A stretch of 64,000 nucleotides of DNA from Streptomyces sennicomposti (lineage in GTDB: Bacteria; Actinomycetota; Actinomycetes; Streptomycetales; Streptomycetaceae): the NCBI RefSeq assembly GCF_019890635.1, contig NZ_JAIOAB010000006.1, positions 62,001-126,000 on the forward strand. The letters run 5' to 3'. Position 1 is the first letter of the stretch. Every line of letters starts with the position of its first letter. This document shows positions 1-12,608 of this stretch, piece by piece. The notes beneath the pieces are model-generated. The model did no database searches. It was not told the origin of the DNA and saw only the letters and a list, made by a program, of their open reading frames with translations. The translations under genes were made by a program, and so were the position numbers.

Positions 1-610
1 CGCGGCCGTCCGCGCCAACCGGGAACTGGCCGCGAAGTCCCTGGGACTCGACCCGGCCCGGGTGGTCTGGATGAACCAGGTCCACGGCGACGACGTCGCC
101 GTCGTGGACGGACCGTGGACCACCGACCCCGCCCCGCCGGTCGACGGCCTGGTCACCGCCGTCCGCGGTCTGGCGCTCGCCGTGCTGACCGCCGACTGCG
201 TGCCGGTGCTGCTGGCCGACCCGGTCGCCGGGGTGGTCGCCGCGGCGCACGCGGGACGGCCCGGCATGGTCAAGGGGGTCGTCCCGGCGGCCGTCGAGGC
301 GATGCGGTCGCTCGGCGCCGAACCCGCCCGGATCGTCGCCCGCACCGGACCGGCCGTCTGCGGCCGGTGCTACGAAGTGCCGGAGGCGATGCGCGCCGAG
401 GTGGCCGCCGTCGAGCCGGCGGCGCACGCCGAGACGAGCTGGGGCACGCCGGCGCTCGACGTGGGCGCCGGGGTGCACGCGCAGCTCGAACGGCTCGGGG
501 TGCACGACCGGGAGCGCTCGCCGGTGTGCACGCGCGAGTCGGCCGATCACTTCTCGTACCGCCGCGACCGCACCACCGGTCGGCTCGCGGGCTACGTCTG
601 GCTGGACTGA
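1..610 (+). CDS. pgeF: PgeF/YfiH-family protein (multicopper-type 'laccase' domain), 5' end outside window
   Basis: The reading frame is open from base 2, so the start codon lies upstream of the window; about 203 residues are present. The motifs are those of the YfiH/YlmD family: MNQVHGDD with the first metal His, TADCVPVLL with the Cys, and AAAHAGRPG with the second His. These residues bind zinc. Characterised family members act on purine nucleosides (adenosine deaminase/phosphorylase-like) rather than as true laccases. The C-terminal SADHFSYRRD motif is intact. The stop overlaps the next start (TGATG), so it is translationally coupled to the YggS gene. This pairing is typical of the segment just downstream of ftsZ. 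The physiological role in division-gene clusters is not known. Confidence 0.88.
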   Translation, partial: AAVRANRELAAKSLGLDPARVVWMNQVHGDDVAVVDGPWTTDPAPPVDGLVTAVRGLALAVLTADCVPVLLADPVAGVVAAAHAGRPGMVKGVVPAAVEAMRSLGAEPARIVARTGPAVCGRCYEVPEAMRAEVAAVEPAAHAETSWGTPALDVGAGVHAQLERLGVHDRERSPVCTRESADHFSYRRDRTTGRLAGYVWLD

Positions 611-1335
611 TGGGCATGACGGAACGTAAGGACGAACTCGCCGGGAACCTGGCGCGGGTGGAGGAGCGCATCGCGACCGCGTGCGCCGCCGCCGGCCGCG
701 GGCGCGAAGAGGTGACCCTCATCGTGGTCACCAAGACCTACCCGGCCTCCGACGTGCGGCTCCTGGCCGACCTCGGGGTGCGCCAGGTCGCCGAGAACCG
801 CGACCAGGAGGCGGCGCCCAAGGCCGCCGAGTGCGCCGACCTGCCGCTGACTTGGCACTTCGTCGGTCAACTCCAGACCAACAAGGTCCGCTCGGTCGTG
901 GGATACGCGGACTTCGTGCAGTCCGTCGACCGGCTGCGGCTGGTCACGGCGCTGTCGAAGGAGGCGGTGCGCGCCGGGCGCGAGGTGGGCTGCCTGATCC
1001 AGGTCGCGCTGGACGCGGGCGAGAGCGCCCGCGGCGAGCGCGGGGGCGTGGCGCCCGGCGGGATCGGGGAGTTGGCCGACGCGATCGCCTCGGCCGAGGG
1101 GCTGCGGCTCGGCGGGCTGATGACCGTCGCGCCGCTGACCGGGGAGTACGCGGGCCGTCAACAGGCCGCGTTCGAACGGCTCATGGATTTGTCGACCCGC
1201 CTGCGCGCGAACCATCCGGCTGCCACCATGGTCTCGGCAGGGATGAGCGGGGACCTCGAACAGGCCGTGGCGGCCGGAGCGACACATGTGCGCGTCGGCA
1301 CCTCGGTACTCGGAGTCCGCCCCAGGCTCGGGTAA
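610..1335 (+). CDS. yggS: YggS/YlmE-family pyridoxal-phosphate-binding protein
   Basis: A 241-residue protein with the alanine-racemase-like TIM-barrel fold of the YggS/PLPBP family. VVTKTYPAS near residue 40 holds the PLP lysine, [11 protein letters not shown] follows near residue 80, and the C-terminal [12 protein letters not shown] and [10 protein letters not shown] motifs bind the cofactor phosphate. Family members maintain PLP homeostasis and have no demonstrated enzymatic turnover. The start at ATG 610 overlaps the upstream stop; a second ATG at 616 is possible. An insertion rich in Gly and Arg near residues 140-150 lengthens a surface loop. It lies between pgeF and sepF, as in other actinobacterial division clusters. 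Confidence 0.93.
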   Translation: MGMTERKDELAGNLARVEERIATACAAAGRGREEVTLIVVTKTYPASDVRLLADLGVRQVAENRDQEAAPKAAECADLPLTWHFVGQLQTNKVRSVVGYADFVQSVDRLRLVTALSKEAVRAGREVGCLIQVALDAGESARGERGGVAPGGIGELADAIASAEGLRLGGLMTVAPLTGEYAGRQQAAFERLMDLSTRLRANHPAATMVSAGMSGDLEQAVAAGATHVRVGTSVLGVRPRLG

Positions 1336-1462
1336 CGTCGCCAGGAAGTCGGACCACAGCAGAAAATATGGTCAATACCGCCGAAGAAGGCGCAACGACC
1401 TAGTGGATCGCGGGGACTTCGCGGTCGTCAGCGGATCCACCACAGAGCGGAGGACTCAGAGC

Positions 1463-2104
1463 ATGGCCGGCGCGATGCGCAAGATGGCGGTCTACCTCGG
1501 CCTCGTGGAGGACGATGGGTACGACGGCCGGGGTTTTGACCCTGACGACGACTTCGAACCCGAACTCGACCCGGAGCCCGAGCGGGACCGCCGGCGGCAC
1601 GAGCCGTCGCACCAGCCGCATGGGGCACATCAGCCGCAAAGGGACGAACCGGTACGCGTGGTGCAGCCTCCGGCACCCCGCGAACCCGTGTCGCATTCCG
1701 CTTCGCTTCCGGCGGAATCCGGGCGTCCGGCGCGCATCGCGCCCGTGGCATCCATCACACAAGAACGCGCGAGCCTGGAGAAGAACGCACCGGTGATCAT
1801 GCCCAAGGTCGTGTCCGAACGTGAGCCGTACCGGATCACCACACTTCACCCCCGGACCTACAACGAGGCCCGTACCATCGGGGAACACTTCCGTGAGGGC
1901 ACCCCGGTGATCATGAATCTGACTGAGATGGACGACACAGACGCGAAGCGACTTGTCGACTTCGCGGCCGGTTTGGTGTTTGGTCTTCACGGCAGCATCG
2001 AGCGGGTGACGCAGAAGGTGTTTCTGTTGTCGCCTGCTAACGTCGATGTCACGGCGGAGGACAAGGCCCGCATCGCAGAGGGCGGGTTCTTCAACCAGAG
2101 CTGA
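1463..2104 (+). CDS. sepF: cell division protein SepF
   Basis: A 213-residue protein. The N-terminus ([14 protein letters not shown]) is the membrane-binding amphipathic segment. An acidic, then basic and disordered linker follows at about residues 17-110. The C-terminal SepF core, about residues 120-205, includes [20 protein letters not shown] and [16 protein letters not shown]. SepF polymerises and tethers FtsZ filaments to the membrane at the septum; in actinobacteria, which lack FtsA, it is the main anchor. ATG 1463 is chosen because GGAGGA lies about 10 nt upstream. It is one of the less GC-rich genes here in its 3' half. yggT and divIVA follow on the same strand. Confidence 0.95.
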   Translation: MAGAMRKMAVYLGLVEDDGYDGRGFDPDDDFEPELDPEPERDRRRHEPSHQPHGAHQPQRDEPVRVVQPPAPREPVSHSASLPAESGRPARIAPVASITQERASLEKNAPVIMPKVVSEREPYRITTLHPRTYNEARTIGEHFREGTPVIMNLTEMDDTDAKRLVDFAAGLVFGLHGSIERVTQKVFLLSPANVDVTAEDKARIAEGGFFNQS

Positions 2105-2155
2105 GACACACCGCTGGAAGACAGGCACGGAGCAGGGGAGAGGGAAGCACCGATC

Positions 2156-2446
2156 ATGGGCGTGGCCATGGAGGTTCTTTACATCGCGCTGATGGTGTTC
2201 CTCATCGTGCTGATCTTCCGATTGGTCATGGACTACGTGTTCCAGTTCGCCCGCTCGTGGCAACCCGGCAAGGCGATGGTGGTCGTTCTCGAGGCCACCT
2301 ACACTGTCACCGATCCACCGTTGAAGCTTCTGCGGCGGTTCATCCCGCCGTTGCGTCTCGGGGGCGTGGCGCTCGACCTGTCCTTCTTCGTTCTGATGAT
2401 CATCGTCTACATCCTGATCTACATCGTGGGGAACCTCGCGACGTGA
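2156..2446 (+). CDS. yggT: YggT-family small membrane protein
   Basis: A 96-residue integral membrane protein with two hydrophobic helices at about residues 5-25 and 68-92. Between them is the family hallmark around TVTDPPLKLLRRFIPPLRLG. YggT proteins sit in division clusters between sepF and divIVA in many Gram-positives; their biochemical role is unsettled. A GGGGAGAGGGAAG purine run ending about 8 nt before ATG 2156 serves as ribosome binding site. The gene lies 51 bp after sepF and 52 bp before divIVA, which suggests one transcript. Confidence 0.92.
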   Translation: MGVAMEVLYIALMVFLIVLIFRLVMDYVFQFARSWQPGKAMVVVLEATYTVTDPPLKLLRRFIPPLRLGGVALDLSFFVLMIIVYILIYIVGNLAT

Positions 2447-2498
2447 CTGTGGACGATACGGTCTTGCCGACTGCCGATGACTACGTTGAGGTGAAGAG

Positions 2499-3686
2499 AT
2501 GCCGTTGACCCCCGAGGACGTGCGGAACAAGCAGTTCACGACCGTCCGCCTCCGAGAAGGCTATGACGAGGACGAGGTCGATGCCTTCCTCGACGAGGTC
2601 GAAGCCGAGCTGACCCGTCTGCTCCGCGAGAACGAGGACCTGCGCGCCAAGCTGGCCGCCGCCACGCGCGCGGCCGCCCAGAACCAGCAGAACATGCGCA
2701 AGCCCCCGGAGCAGCAGGACCAGCAGCACCCGCAGCAGCAGGGCGGAATGCCGCAGCAGGGCGGGATGCCCCAGCAGGGTGGTATGCCGCAGCAGGGCAT
2801 GCGAGGTCCCGGGGCTCCGGTGCCCGCCGGGATATCGGGCCCGCCGCAGCAGCAGATGGGCGGCCCCATGGGTGGCCCGCCCCAGCTGCCGAGCGGTGCC
2901 CCGCAGCTGCCCGCCGGCCCCGGCGGACAGGGCCCGCAGGGTCCCGGCCCCATGGGTCAGGGTCCTGGTCCGATGGGCCAGGGACCCGGTCCGATGGGCC
3001 AGGGTCCGATGCAGGGCCAGATGGGTCCGGGCCCGATGGGTGGCCCCGGTCCCATGGGCGGCCCCGGCCCGATGGGTCAGGGTCCCGGTGGCGACAGCGC
3101 CGCGCGCGTGCTGTCGCTGGCCCAGCAGACCGCCGACCAGGCGATCGCGGAGGCCCGTTCCGAGGCCAACAAGATCGTGGGCGAGGCGCGTTCCCGGGCC
3201 GAGGGCCTGGAGCGGGACGCCCGCGCCAAGGCGGACGCGCTGGAGCGGGACGCGCAGGAGAAGCACCGCGTCGCGATGGGCTCCCTGGAGTCCGCCCGCG
3301 CCACGCTGGAGCGCAAGGTCGAGGACCTGCGGGGCTTCGAGCGCGAGTACCGTACGCGACTGAAGTCGTACCTGGAGTCGCAGCTGCGTCAGCTGGAGAC
3401 CCAGGCCGACGACTCGCTGGCGCCGCCGCGCACCCCGGCCGCCGCCTCGCTGCCGCCGTCCCCGGCGCCGTCGATGGCTCCGGCCGGTGCGAGCGCCCCG
3501 TCGTACGGCGGGAACCAGGGCATGGGCGGTGCGCCGAGCCCGTCCGGGCCGTCCTACGGCGGTCAGCAGCAGATGTCGCCGGCGATGACCCAGCCGATGG
3601 CGCCGGTGCGGCCGCAGGGGCCGTCGCCGATGGGGCAGGCGCCGTCGCCGATGCGGGGCTTCCTCATCGACGAGGACGACAACTGA
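2499..3686 (+). CDS. divIVA: DivIVA/Wag31 polar growth scaffold
   Basis: A 395-residue polar scaffold that directs tip growth in Streptomyces. Residues 1-60 form the conserved DivIVA membrane-targeting domain ([20 protein letters not shown], then an acidic coiled coil). Residues about 68-205 are a Pro/Gln/Gly/Met-rich insert with tandem PQQGGM units followed by GPGPMGQ units. Residues about 210-310 form the second long coiled coil, rich in Ala, Glu and Arg. The last 85 residues are Pro/Ser-rich and end in FLIDEDDN. The low-complexity insert between the coiled coils is a known Streptomyces feature. GAGGTGAAGAG precedes ATG 2499. A strong hairpin follows 45 bp after the stop. Confidence 0.96.
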   Translation: MPLTPEDVRNKQFTTVRLREGYDEDEVDAFLDEVEAELTRLLRENEDLRAKLAAATRAAAQNQQNMRKPPEQQDQQHPQQQGGMPQQGGMPQQGGMPQQGMRGPGAPVPAGISGPPQQQMGGPMGGPPQLPSGAPQLPAGPGGQGPQGPGPMGQGPGPMGQGPGPMGQGPMQGQMGPGPMGGPGPMGGPGPMGQGPGGDSAARVLSLAQQTADQAIAEARSEANKIVGEARSRAEGLERDARAKADALERDAQEKHRVAMGSLESARATLERKVEDLRGFEREYRTRLKSYLESQLRQLETQADDSLAPPRTPAAASLPPSPAPSMAPAGASAPSYGGNQGMGGAPSPSGPSYGGQQQMSPAMTQPMAPVRPQGPSPMGQAPSPMRGFLIDEDDN

Positions 3687-3730
3687 GGCGGCGGCCCTGA
3701 AGGGCCCCACCTAGGCGTCGGCAGCCTGCA

Positions 3731-3765
3731 GAACGGCCCCGGAGGTTTCTCCTCCGGGGCCGTTC
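3731..3765 (+). terminator. rho-independent-type hairpin after divIVA
   Basis: A perfect 15-bp inverted repeat (GAACGGCCCCGGAGG with its complement) encloses a 5-nt loop and is followed by TCGTG. It has a strong GC stem without a long U tract, as is usual for Streptomyces terminators, and it closes the division cluster. Confidence 0.75.
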
Positions 3766-3916
3766 TCGTGCGCCGGGGCACCGGGTCCGCGGCGGGGGCG
3801 AGGGGTGTCTCGCCCCCGCCGCCCCTGCCCGTCCCGTCCTCCAGGGGCTCCGCCCCTTCGACCCCGGCGCGGGGCGGGTGGGGCGCGTCTTCGGGCGCGG
3901 CGCGGTGGGGGCCGTT

Positions 3917-3988
3917 CGCGCGGTTCCCCGCGCCCCTTCAAACGCGCGGTTCCCCGCGCCCCTTCCAAGGGGCGCGGGGAACCGCGCG
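3917..3988. repeat. 22-bp element in three copies, two forming a near-perfect long hairpin
   Basis: The 22-bp unit CGCGCGGTTCCCCGCGCCCC(TT) occurs directly at 3917-3938 and 3943-3964, and inverted at 3967-3988. The second and third copies are separated by 2 bp, giving a 22-bp stem. It lies in the 336-bp gap between convergent divIVA and ileS and can act as an additional bidirectional terminator. Similar GGGGCGCGGGGAAC hairpins are widespread in Streptomyces intergenic DNA. I see no gene in the gap. Confidence 0.8.
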
Positions 3989-4022
3989 AACGGGGGTCTG
4001 GGGGGCGGAGCCCCCAGGGCGG

Positions 4023-7169
<3,147 letters not shown>

Positions 7170-7480
7170 CGAGCTTCCTCCGGCGGACGTGCTGCCTTCC
7201 GTCGGAGGGACGAGAGCCTTCGTGCTTCCTACGCCGTGTGCGGCGCGCTCCCGCGGTACCACCCTCCTTGGCCCCCCGGTGCGCCGTACGCGCCGACGAG
7301 CCCCCTCATTGGGGTCGCGATGCCGGTTCTACTGGCCCCGCGGCCTTACGGGGCGTTCTTCCGGCGGCTCCGGGGTGATCTTCACGTCGCGCTCGCCCCC
7401 GGGCTCCCACCGTCCCCGGGTCGCTCTGGGCTGCGTACGCCGCTACTCGTCCCCATCCACGCTTCTCGCTGCGCCCCAGT
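7170..7480 (-). promoter_or_regulatory. T-box riboswitch leader (Ile specifier, translational type)
   Basis: Read on the reverse strand, AAGGAGGGTGGTACCGCGGG at 7250-7269 is the T-box sequence. Its TGGT (7258-7261) would pair with the uncharged tRNA NCCA end. Farther upstream, a GTGAAGATCACC specifier-loop-like segment holds an ATC codon at 7377-7379, matching isoleucine. Between the T-box and the start, CCTCCG at 7203-7208 is complementary to the Shine-Dalgarno CGGAGG at 7177-7182. Low charged tRNA-Ile would therefore free the ribosome site. No U-rich terminator is present, which fits translational rather than transcriptional control, as established for actinobacterial ileS leaders. The exact 5' end is not determined. 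Confidence 0.88.
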
Positions 7481-7809
7481 GTACGGCGCGCCGCGGACAG
7501 CGGCCGACCGGTTTTCCGGTACGGGGCCGACCGGTCCCATGGTCCGGGGCGGCGCGGGGACGGGCGGCACGGGGACGGCGGGGGCACGCGGTGACCCGAA
7601 CGGCGCGCGGGACGGTGTCCGGATCGCGGCGGGCGCGGCCGGCCGGATTACCCGGCGGGGAGCGGGGCACAACGCATGCATGCCTGCCGAGCGGTACCCG
7701 TGAGGCGGGCGCATCGGGCGGCGTGCCCCGTTGCCGCGCGACCCGTGTCGATTTATCGTCCCAGCACGATTCTTCTGGGAAGATCACAATATGTGAAGGG
7801 GCCGCGGCC
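7481..7809. other. gene-free divergent promoter region between ileS and the DksA/TraR gene
   Basis: This contains no coding sequence I can support. The left half is GC-rich and would hold the ileS promoter. The right end is relatively AT-rich (about 7745-7795) and has CACAAT at 7785-7790 as a possible -10 element for the rightward gene. A GAAGGGG purine run at 7795-7801 lies about 8 nt before its ATG. Confidence 0.5.
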
Positions 7810-8640
7810 ATGGTGGTGAGGAAGACCGCCGAGCAGTCGGCGTCCGGCGGGACGAGCGCGGGAACCGCGGCCGGGAAGCCGGCGGCCCCCACGAAACGCA
7901 CCGCACGCGCGCGCGTGGACGCCGTCGTCCCGACGGCCGCCGACGCGCCCTCGGCCGCCGGCCGGGAGCGGGCCGGCCGCGAGCGGACCGGCCGTGCGGC
8001 CCCCGGGACGCCCTCCGGGAGGCGGACGGCGGGTGCGGACGGAACCCGGCGGAACGGAGCCCACCGCAAGGGTGCGGAAGGCGCCGGTGTGGGCAGGAAG
8101 AGCACGGGCAAGAAGGCGGGCGCGGCTCGGACCGCGGAGCAGACGGGAGTCACGACGGTGGTTGCTAAGAAGACCCCTGGTACGGCGGCCACGGCGGACA
8201 CCTCCGCCGTCCCCAAGGCGCGCCTCGCCGCCGCGGCCGAGCCCGGCGACCTCGCGGTACGGCCGGGCGAGGACCCGTGGACCGCGGAGGAGGTCGACGA
8301 GGCCCGCGCGGAGCTGCAGTCCGAGACGGAACGGCTGCGCACCGAGATCACCTCGTCCGAGGAGTCCCTGGCGGGCCTGATGCGGGACTCCGGCGACGGT
8401 GCGGGCGACGACGACGCCGACACCGGCACCAAGAACATCACGCGCGAGCACGAGATGGCGCTCGCCGCCAACGCCCGCGAGATGCTCCTGCAGACCGAGC
8501 GCGCCCTGGACCGGCTCGACGCCGGCACCTACGGCCTGTGCGAGAACTGCGGCGACCCCATCGGCAAGGCCCGTATGCAGGCCTTCCCGCGCGCCACCCT
8601 GTGCGTGGAGTGCAAGCAGAAGCAGGAACGCCGGTACTGA
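7810..8640 (+). CDS. DksA/TraR C4 zinc-finger protein with histone-like N-terminal extension
   Basis: A 276-residue protein in two parts. Residues 1 to about 145 are low-complexity and rich in Ala, Lys, Arg, Gly and Thr, with KKAGAA and VAKKTPGT segments resembling histone H1-like tails. Residues about 155-276 are a DksA/TraR domain: a coiled coil ([20 protein letters not shown]) followed by a four-cysteine zinc finger, GLCENCGD and [13 protein letters not shown]. DksA-type proteins bind the RNA polymerase secondary channel, but the short TraR-like streptomycete members are poorly studied. The acidic tip in E. coli DksA is not clearly conserved, so function is uncertain. ATG 7810 is the most likely start. 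lspA follows 61 bp downstream. Confidence 0.85.
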   Translation: MVVRKTAEQSASGGTSAGTAAGKPAAPTKRTARARVDAVVPTAADAPSAAGRERAGRERTGRAAPGTPSGRRTAGADGTRRNGAHRKGAEGAGVGRKSTGKKAGAARTAEQTGVTTVVAKKTPGTAATADTSAVPKARLAAAAEPGDLAVRPGEDPWTAEEVDEARAELQSETERLRTEITSSEESLAGLMRDSGDGAGDDDADTGTKNITREHEMALAANAREMLLQTERALDRLDAGTYGLCENCGDPIGKARMQAFPRATLCVECKQKQERRY

Positions 8641-8701
8641 ACCGGGTCCGGGGCGTGCCGTACCCTCGTCCTCAGTCAGGTACCTAGGTCGAGGGACTCA
8701 C

Positions 8702-9412
8702 GTGGCAGAGGCGGAGCGCATCATCGGTACGCCGGACGACACCCCGGAGGCCAAGCGGCCCGGGCAGCGGCCGGGCGCACGGTCGGGGCCGGGCGAGCCG
8801 TCCGGCGCCGACGGCACGACGGCCGGGACGGACGGCACGGCCCCCGCCGCGCCCGAGGCCGCCGAGGCGTCGCCCCGCGCGGGCGCACAGCCCGCGCCGG
8901 ACGCGGCCGGGCCCGAGCGACCCCGCCGCGGGCGCCGGATCGCCGTGCTGTTCTCGGTCGCGGCGTTCGCGTACGCCCTCGACCTGGTCAGCAAGCTGCT
9001 GGTGGTCGCCAAGCTGGAGCACCACGCGCCCGTGCGGGTCGTCGGGGACTGGCTCCAGCTGGAGGCGATCCGCAACTCGGGCGCCGCCTTCAGCTTCGGC
9101 GAGGCCTACACGGTGATCTTCACGGTGATCGCCGCCGCCGTGATCGTGGTGATCGTCCGGCTGGCCCGCAAGCTGTACAGCCTGCCCTGGGCGATCGCCC
9201 TCGGCCTGCTGCTCGGCGGCGCGCTCGGCAACCTCACCGACCGGATCTTCCGCTCGCCGGGCGTGTTCAAGGGCGCGGTCGTCGACTTCATCTCGCCCAA
9301 GCACTTCGCCGTCTTCAACCTCGCCGACTCGGCGATCGTGTGCGGCGGCATCCTGATCGTGCTGCTCTCCTTCCGCGGCCTGGACCCGGACGGCACCGTC
9401 CACAAGGACTGA
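8702..9412 (+). CDS. lspA: lipoprotein signal peptidase (signal peptidase II)
   Basis: A 236-residue membrane aspartyl protease that removes signal peptides from diacylglyceryl-modified prolipoproteins. Residues 1-78 are a hydrophilic cytoplasmic extension, longer than in most bacteria. Four membrane helices follow from about residue 80. Catalytic aspartates lie in GNLTDRIF and FNLADSAIV, and [12 protein letters not shown] is the conserved NxGAAF element. GTG 8702 is chosen because GAGGGA lies about 6 nt upstream. Lgt, which performs the preceding step, is encoded separately at 51177-52250. Confidence 0.95.
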   Translation: MAEAERIIGTPDDTPEAKRPGQRPGARSGPGEPSGADGTTAGTDGTAPAAPEAAEASPRAGAQPAPDAAGPERPRRGRRIAVLFSVAAFAYALDLVSKLLVVAKLEHHAPVRVVGDWLQLEAIRNSGAAFSFGEAYTVIFTVIAAAVIVVIVRLARKLYSLPWAIALGLLLGGALGNLTDRIFRSPGVFKGAVVDFISPKHFAVFNLADSAIVCGGILIVLLSFRGLDPDGTVHKD

Positions 9413-9464
9413 GCCGGACAGGCTGCCGTTCGGGAGCACCGGAGCCGTCCGGCATACTCGACGG

Positions 9465-10409
9465 GTGAGCACGCTTCCCGAGATCCGTACCCTGCCCGTG
9501 CCCGACGGCCTGGAGGGCGAGCGCGTCGACGCCGCCATCTCCCGCATGTTCGGCTTCTCCCGTACGAAGGCGGCCGAGCTGGCCGCGGCGGGCAAGGTGC
9601 TGGTCGACGGCACGGCGGTCGGCAAGTCCGAGCGGGTGCGCGGCGGCGCCTGGCTGGAGGTCGAGATGCCGCAGGCGCCCGCGCCCGTGCAGGTCGTCGC
9701 CGAGCCGGTCGAGGGCATGGAGATTGTGCACGACGACGACGACGTCGTGGTGATCGTCAAGCCGGTCGGCGTCGCCGCCCACCCCAGCCCCGGCTGGAGC
9801 GGCCCCACCGTCATCGGCGGGCTGGCCGCCGCCGGCTACCGGATCTCCACCTCCGGCGCCGCCGAGCGCCAGGGCATCGTGCACCGCCTCGACGTGGGCA
9901 CCTCCGGTCTGATGGTGGTCGCCAAGTCCGAGTACGCGTACACGTCGCTCAAGCGCCAGTTCAAGGAGCGCACGGTCGACAAGCGCTACCACACCCTGGT
10001 CCAGGGCCACCCCGACCCGACCAGCGGCACCATCGACGCGCCCATCGGCCGGCACCCCAACCACGACTACAAGTGGGCGGTCACCGCCGACGGCAAGCCC
10101 TCCGTGACGCACTACGACCTGATCGAGGCGTTCCGCGCCGCCTCCCTGCTCGACGTGAAGCTGGAGACCGGCCGCACCCACCAGATCCGCGTCCACATGG
10201 CGGCCCACCGCCACCCCTGCGTCGGCGACCTGACCTACGGCGCCGACCCCACGCTCGCCAAGCGGCTGAAGCTGACCCGGCAGTGGCTGCACGCGGTGCG
10301 GCTCGGCTTCGAGCACCCCGGCGACGGCCAGTGGGTGGAGTTCGCCAGCGACTACCCCGAGGACCTCCAGCAGGCCCTGGACCAGGTCCGCGAGGAGACC
10401 TACGCATGA
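9465..10409 (+). CDS. rluD: RluD-type 23S rRNA pseudouridine synthase
   Basis: A 314-residue RluA/RluD-family enzyme. An S4 RNA-binding domain lies at about residues 17-75 ([20 protein letters not shown]). The catalytic domain carries [16 protein letters not shown], with the nucleophilic Asp near residue 145. The family isomerises specific uridines in helix 69 or related sites of 23S rRNA; the exact target here is inferred. CATACT at 9453-9458 lies 6 nt before GTG 9465, so the mRNA may be leaderless. The stop overlaps the GNAT gene start (ATGA), so the two are coupled. Confidence 0.93.
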   Translation: MSTLPEIRTLPVPDGLEGERVDAAISRMFGFSRTKAAELAAAGKVLVDGTAVGKSERVRGGAWLEVEMPQAPAPVQVVAEPVEGMEIVHDDDDVVVIVKPVGVAAHPSPGWSGPTVIGGLAAAGYRISTSGAAERQGIVHRLDVGTSGLMVVAKSEYAYTSLKRQFKERTVDKRYHTLVQGHPDPTSGTIDAPIGRHPNHDYKWAVTADGKPSVTHYDLIEAFRAASLLDVKLETGRTHQIRVHMAAHRHPCVGDLTYGADPTLAKRLKLTRQWLHAVRLGFEHPGDGQWVEFASDYPEDLQQALDQVREETYA

Positions 10410-10882
10410 GCCCGTCCCCCGTGGCGTACGAGGTGCGTCCCGCCGAGAGCCCCGCCGACCGCGAGGCCTGCTTCGCGGTCCGCAAGGAGGTCTTCGTCGC
10501 CGAACAGGGCGTCGACGAGGAGATCGAGTACGACGCGTACGACGCCGTCGCCGTGCACGTCCTGGCCGTCCGCGCGGACGGCGTGCCGCTGGGCACCGGC
10601 CGGCTGCTGCACGGCGAGGCGGCCGCGGCGAAGACCGGCGGCGAGGCGGGCGTCGGCTCCCTCGGGCGGCTCGCCGTCGTCAAGGAGGCCCGCGGACTGG
10701 GCGTCGGCGTCGCCCTGGTGCGCGCCGTCGAGGAGGCGGCACGCGCGCGTGGCCTCACGGCCGTCGATCTGCACGCGCAGACGCACGCCCTCGGCTTCTA
10801 CGAGCGGCTCGGCTACACGGCGTACGGACCGGAGTTCCCGGACGCCGGCATTCCGCACCGCGCGATGCGACGCGCCCTCTAG
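10406..10882 (+). CDS. GNAT-family N-acetyltransferase (ElaA-like)
   Basis: A 158-residue single-domain acetyltransferase. The N-terminal [22 protein letters not shown] stretch (shortened here to its pattern R-x-x-VF-x-EQ) and the acetyl-CoA pyrophosphate loop, [13 protein letters not shown] near residue 100, are typical. [15 protein letters not shown] marks the C-terminal strand. The ElaA-like N-terminus suggests this branch of the superfamily, whose substrates are unknown. It is translationally coupled to the pseudouridine synthase through a 4-bp overlap. The substrate cannot be read from the sequence. Confidence 0.88.
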   Translation: MSPSPVAYEVRPAESPADREACFAVRKEVFVAEQGVDEEIEYDAYDAVAVHVLAVRADGVPLGTGRLLHGEAAAAKTGGEAGVGSLGRLAVVKEARGLGVGVALVRAVEEAARARGLTAVDLHAQTHALGFYERLGYTAYGPEFPDAGIPHRAMRRAL

Positions 10883-10991
10883 GGCCCCCGCGAAGGCGGG
10901 TGCGGCGGTCCGGCCGCCGCGCCGGGAAGCGGGCCGCGGCCCCCGAAGGGGCCGGTGAGCTGGGTGGCATGGCAGTCTTGAGGTCTGCCGT

Positions 10992-12608
10992 GTGATCGTC
11001 CGACCTCCCGGAGCGCTGACCGTGGATCAGTTGGCCCTGCTGTTCATCGTGTTGCTCGGGGCCGTGATCAGTGTCCCGGTCGGCGACCGGCTCGGGCTGC
11101 CCGCGCCGGTGCTGATGACCCTCCTCGGGATCGTGCTGGCGCTGCTGAAGTTCGTGCCGAACGTCGACATCCCGCCCGAGCTGATCCTGCCCGCGCTGCT
11201 GCCGCCGCTGCTCTACGCCGCCGTACGGCGCACCTCCTGGCGCCAGTTCGCGGCGAACAAACGGCCGATCTTCCTGCTGGCCGTCGCGCTGGTGTTCGTC
11301 ACCACGATCTGTGTCGCCGCCGTCGCGCACACCATCGTGCCGGGGCTGCCGGTGGCCGCCGCGGTGGCGCTCGGCGCGCTGGTCGCCCCGCCCGACCCGG
11401 TCGCCGCCACCGCCGTCGCCGGACAGCTCGGGCTGCCCCGCCGCCTGGTGTCGATCCTGGAGGGCGAGGGCCTGTTCAACGACGTCACCGCCATCGTGCT
11501 CTACCACGTGGCGATCGCCGCCGCGATCAGCGGCGAGTTCTCCGTCTGGCGGGCCGGGCTCGACCTGGTGCTGTCCGCCGTGGTCGCCCTGATCATCGGC
11601 GTGGCGCTCGGCTGGGGCGCCAACAAGATGCTGGACCGGCTCGGCGACGCCACCCTCCAGATCGGCCTGACCCTGCTGGTGCCCTACGCGTCCTACGTCC
11701 TGGCGGAGGAACTGCACGGCTCCGGCGTCCTCGCCGTGCTGACCACCGCGCTGTTCCTCGCCGAGTACGCCGCCGACGCCGACGACGTGCTGTCCCGGCT
11801 GGCCGGGCACACCGTCTGGGACGTCGTCGACACCCTCGTCACCGGCGTCGCCTTCGGACTGATCGGCCTGGAGCTGCACAACGCCATCCGGACCGCCTCA
11901 GGTCGCTGGCACGAACTGCTCGGCTGGGCCGGTGCGGTCGTGGCCGTGGTGGTGCTCGTACGGCTGCTGTGGCTGCTCCCGGCGACCTGGCTCACCAAAC
12001 GCCTGCACGCGCTGCGCGACTACGACGAGGACATCCCGACCAGCTGGCGGGAGACCGTCGTCATGTGGTGGTCCGGGATGCGCGGCGTGGCCTCGGTGGC
12101 GCTGGCGCTCGCCATCCCGCTGAAGACGGAGACCGGCGCGCCCTTCCCCGACCGCGACGAGATCGTCTTCATCGCCTTCGGGGTCATCATGGCGACCCTC
12201 GTCGTCCAGGGCCTCACCCTGCCCTGGCTGGTCAGGAAGCTGGGGGTGCGGGCCGACACCGAGCGCGAGAAGGAGTTCGAGAAGCAGCTCGCGGTACGGG
12301 CGGCCAAGGCGGCCAAGCGGCGGCTGCGCGAGATCGAGTCGGTCGAGGACCTGCCCGAGGAGCTGTCCGAGCAGATGCTGCGCCGCGCCTTCGAGATCGG
12401 GCTGCGCATCAACCCGCAGATCGGGGACGAGGAGCGCCGGGAGGCGCAGGAGAACCGGGTACGGCGGATCAGGCGGGTGCGGCGGATCCAGAACGAGATG
12501 CTGAGCGCGGCCCGGCACGAGGTGCTGGCCGCCCGCAGCGAGCCCGGCGCCGACCCGGAGATCGTGGACCGGGTGCTGCGCCATCTGGACGTCCGCAGCC
12601 TGCGCTGA
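10992..12608 (+). CDS. Na+/H+ antiporter, CPA1/NhaP family
   Basis: Up to 538 residues with about 12 membrane helices in the first 410, followed by a charged cytoplasmic tail rich in Arg and Glu. The transport-core motifs APPDPVAATAVAG and EGLFNDVTAIVLY match CPA1 proteins, with a conserved Asp in the FNDVT segment. It exchanges Na+ or K+ for H+ across the cytoplasmic membrane and contributes to pH and salt homeostasis. The start is uncertain: GTG 10992 gives an N-terminal MIVRPPGALT extension, whereas GTG 11022 starts just before the first hydrophobic helix and has a GGAGC upstream. The following 346 bp have no gene. Confidence 0.92.
   Translation: MIVRPPGALTVDQLALLFIVLLGAVISVPVGDRLGLPAPVLMTLLGIVLALLKFVPNVDIPPELILPALLPPLLYAAVRRTSWRQFAANKRPIFLLAVALVFVTTICVAAVAHTIVPGLPVAAAVALGALVAPPDPVAATAVAGQLGLPRRLVSILEGEGLFNDVTAIVLYHVAIAAAISGEFSVWRAGLDLVLSAVVALIIGVALGWGANKMLDRLGDATLQIGLTLLVPYASYVLAEELHGSGVLAVLTTALFLAEYAADADDVLSRLAGHTVWDVVDTLVTGVAFGLIGLELHNAIRTASGRWHELLGWAGAVVAVVVLVRLLWLLPATWLTKRLHALRDYDEDIPTSWRETVVMWWSGMRGVASVALALAIPLKTETGAPFPDRDEIVFIAFGVIMATLVVQGLTLPWLVRKLGVRADTEREKEFEKQLAVRAAKAAKRRLREIESVEDLPEELSEQMLRRAFEIGLRINPQIGDEERREAQENRVRRIRRVRRIQNEMLSAARHEVLAARSEPGADPEIVDRVLRHLDVRSLR

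Noticed and set aside
115..1335. A 406-codon frame starting inside pgeF and continuing into the YggS gene
   Set aside because: The first 165 codons are an out-of-frame shadow of pgeF; the real YggS start is ATG 610.
1400..2539. A 379-codon reverse frame opposite sepF and yggT
   Set aside because: It has no domain and is opposite two well-supported genes.
7170..7262. ileS extended to GTG 7262
   Set aside because: The extra 31 codons fall within the T-box and sequester structure, and the ribosome site is at 7175-7182.
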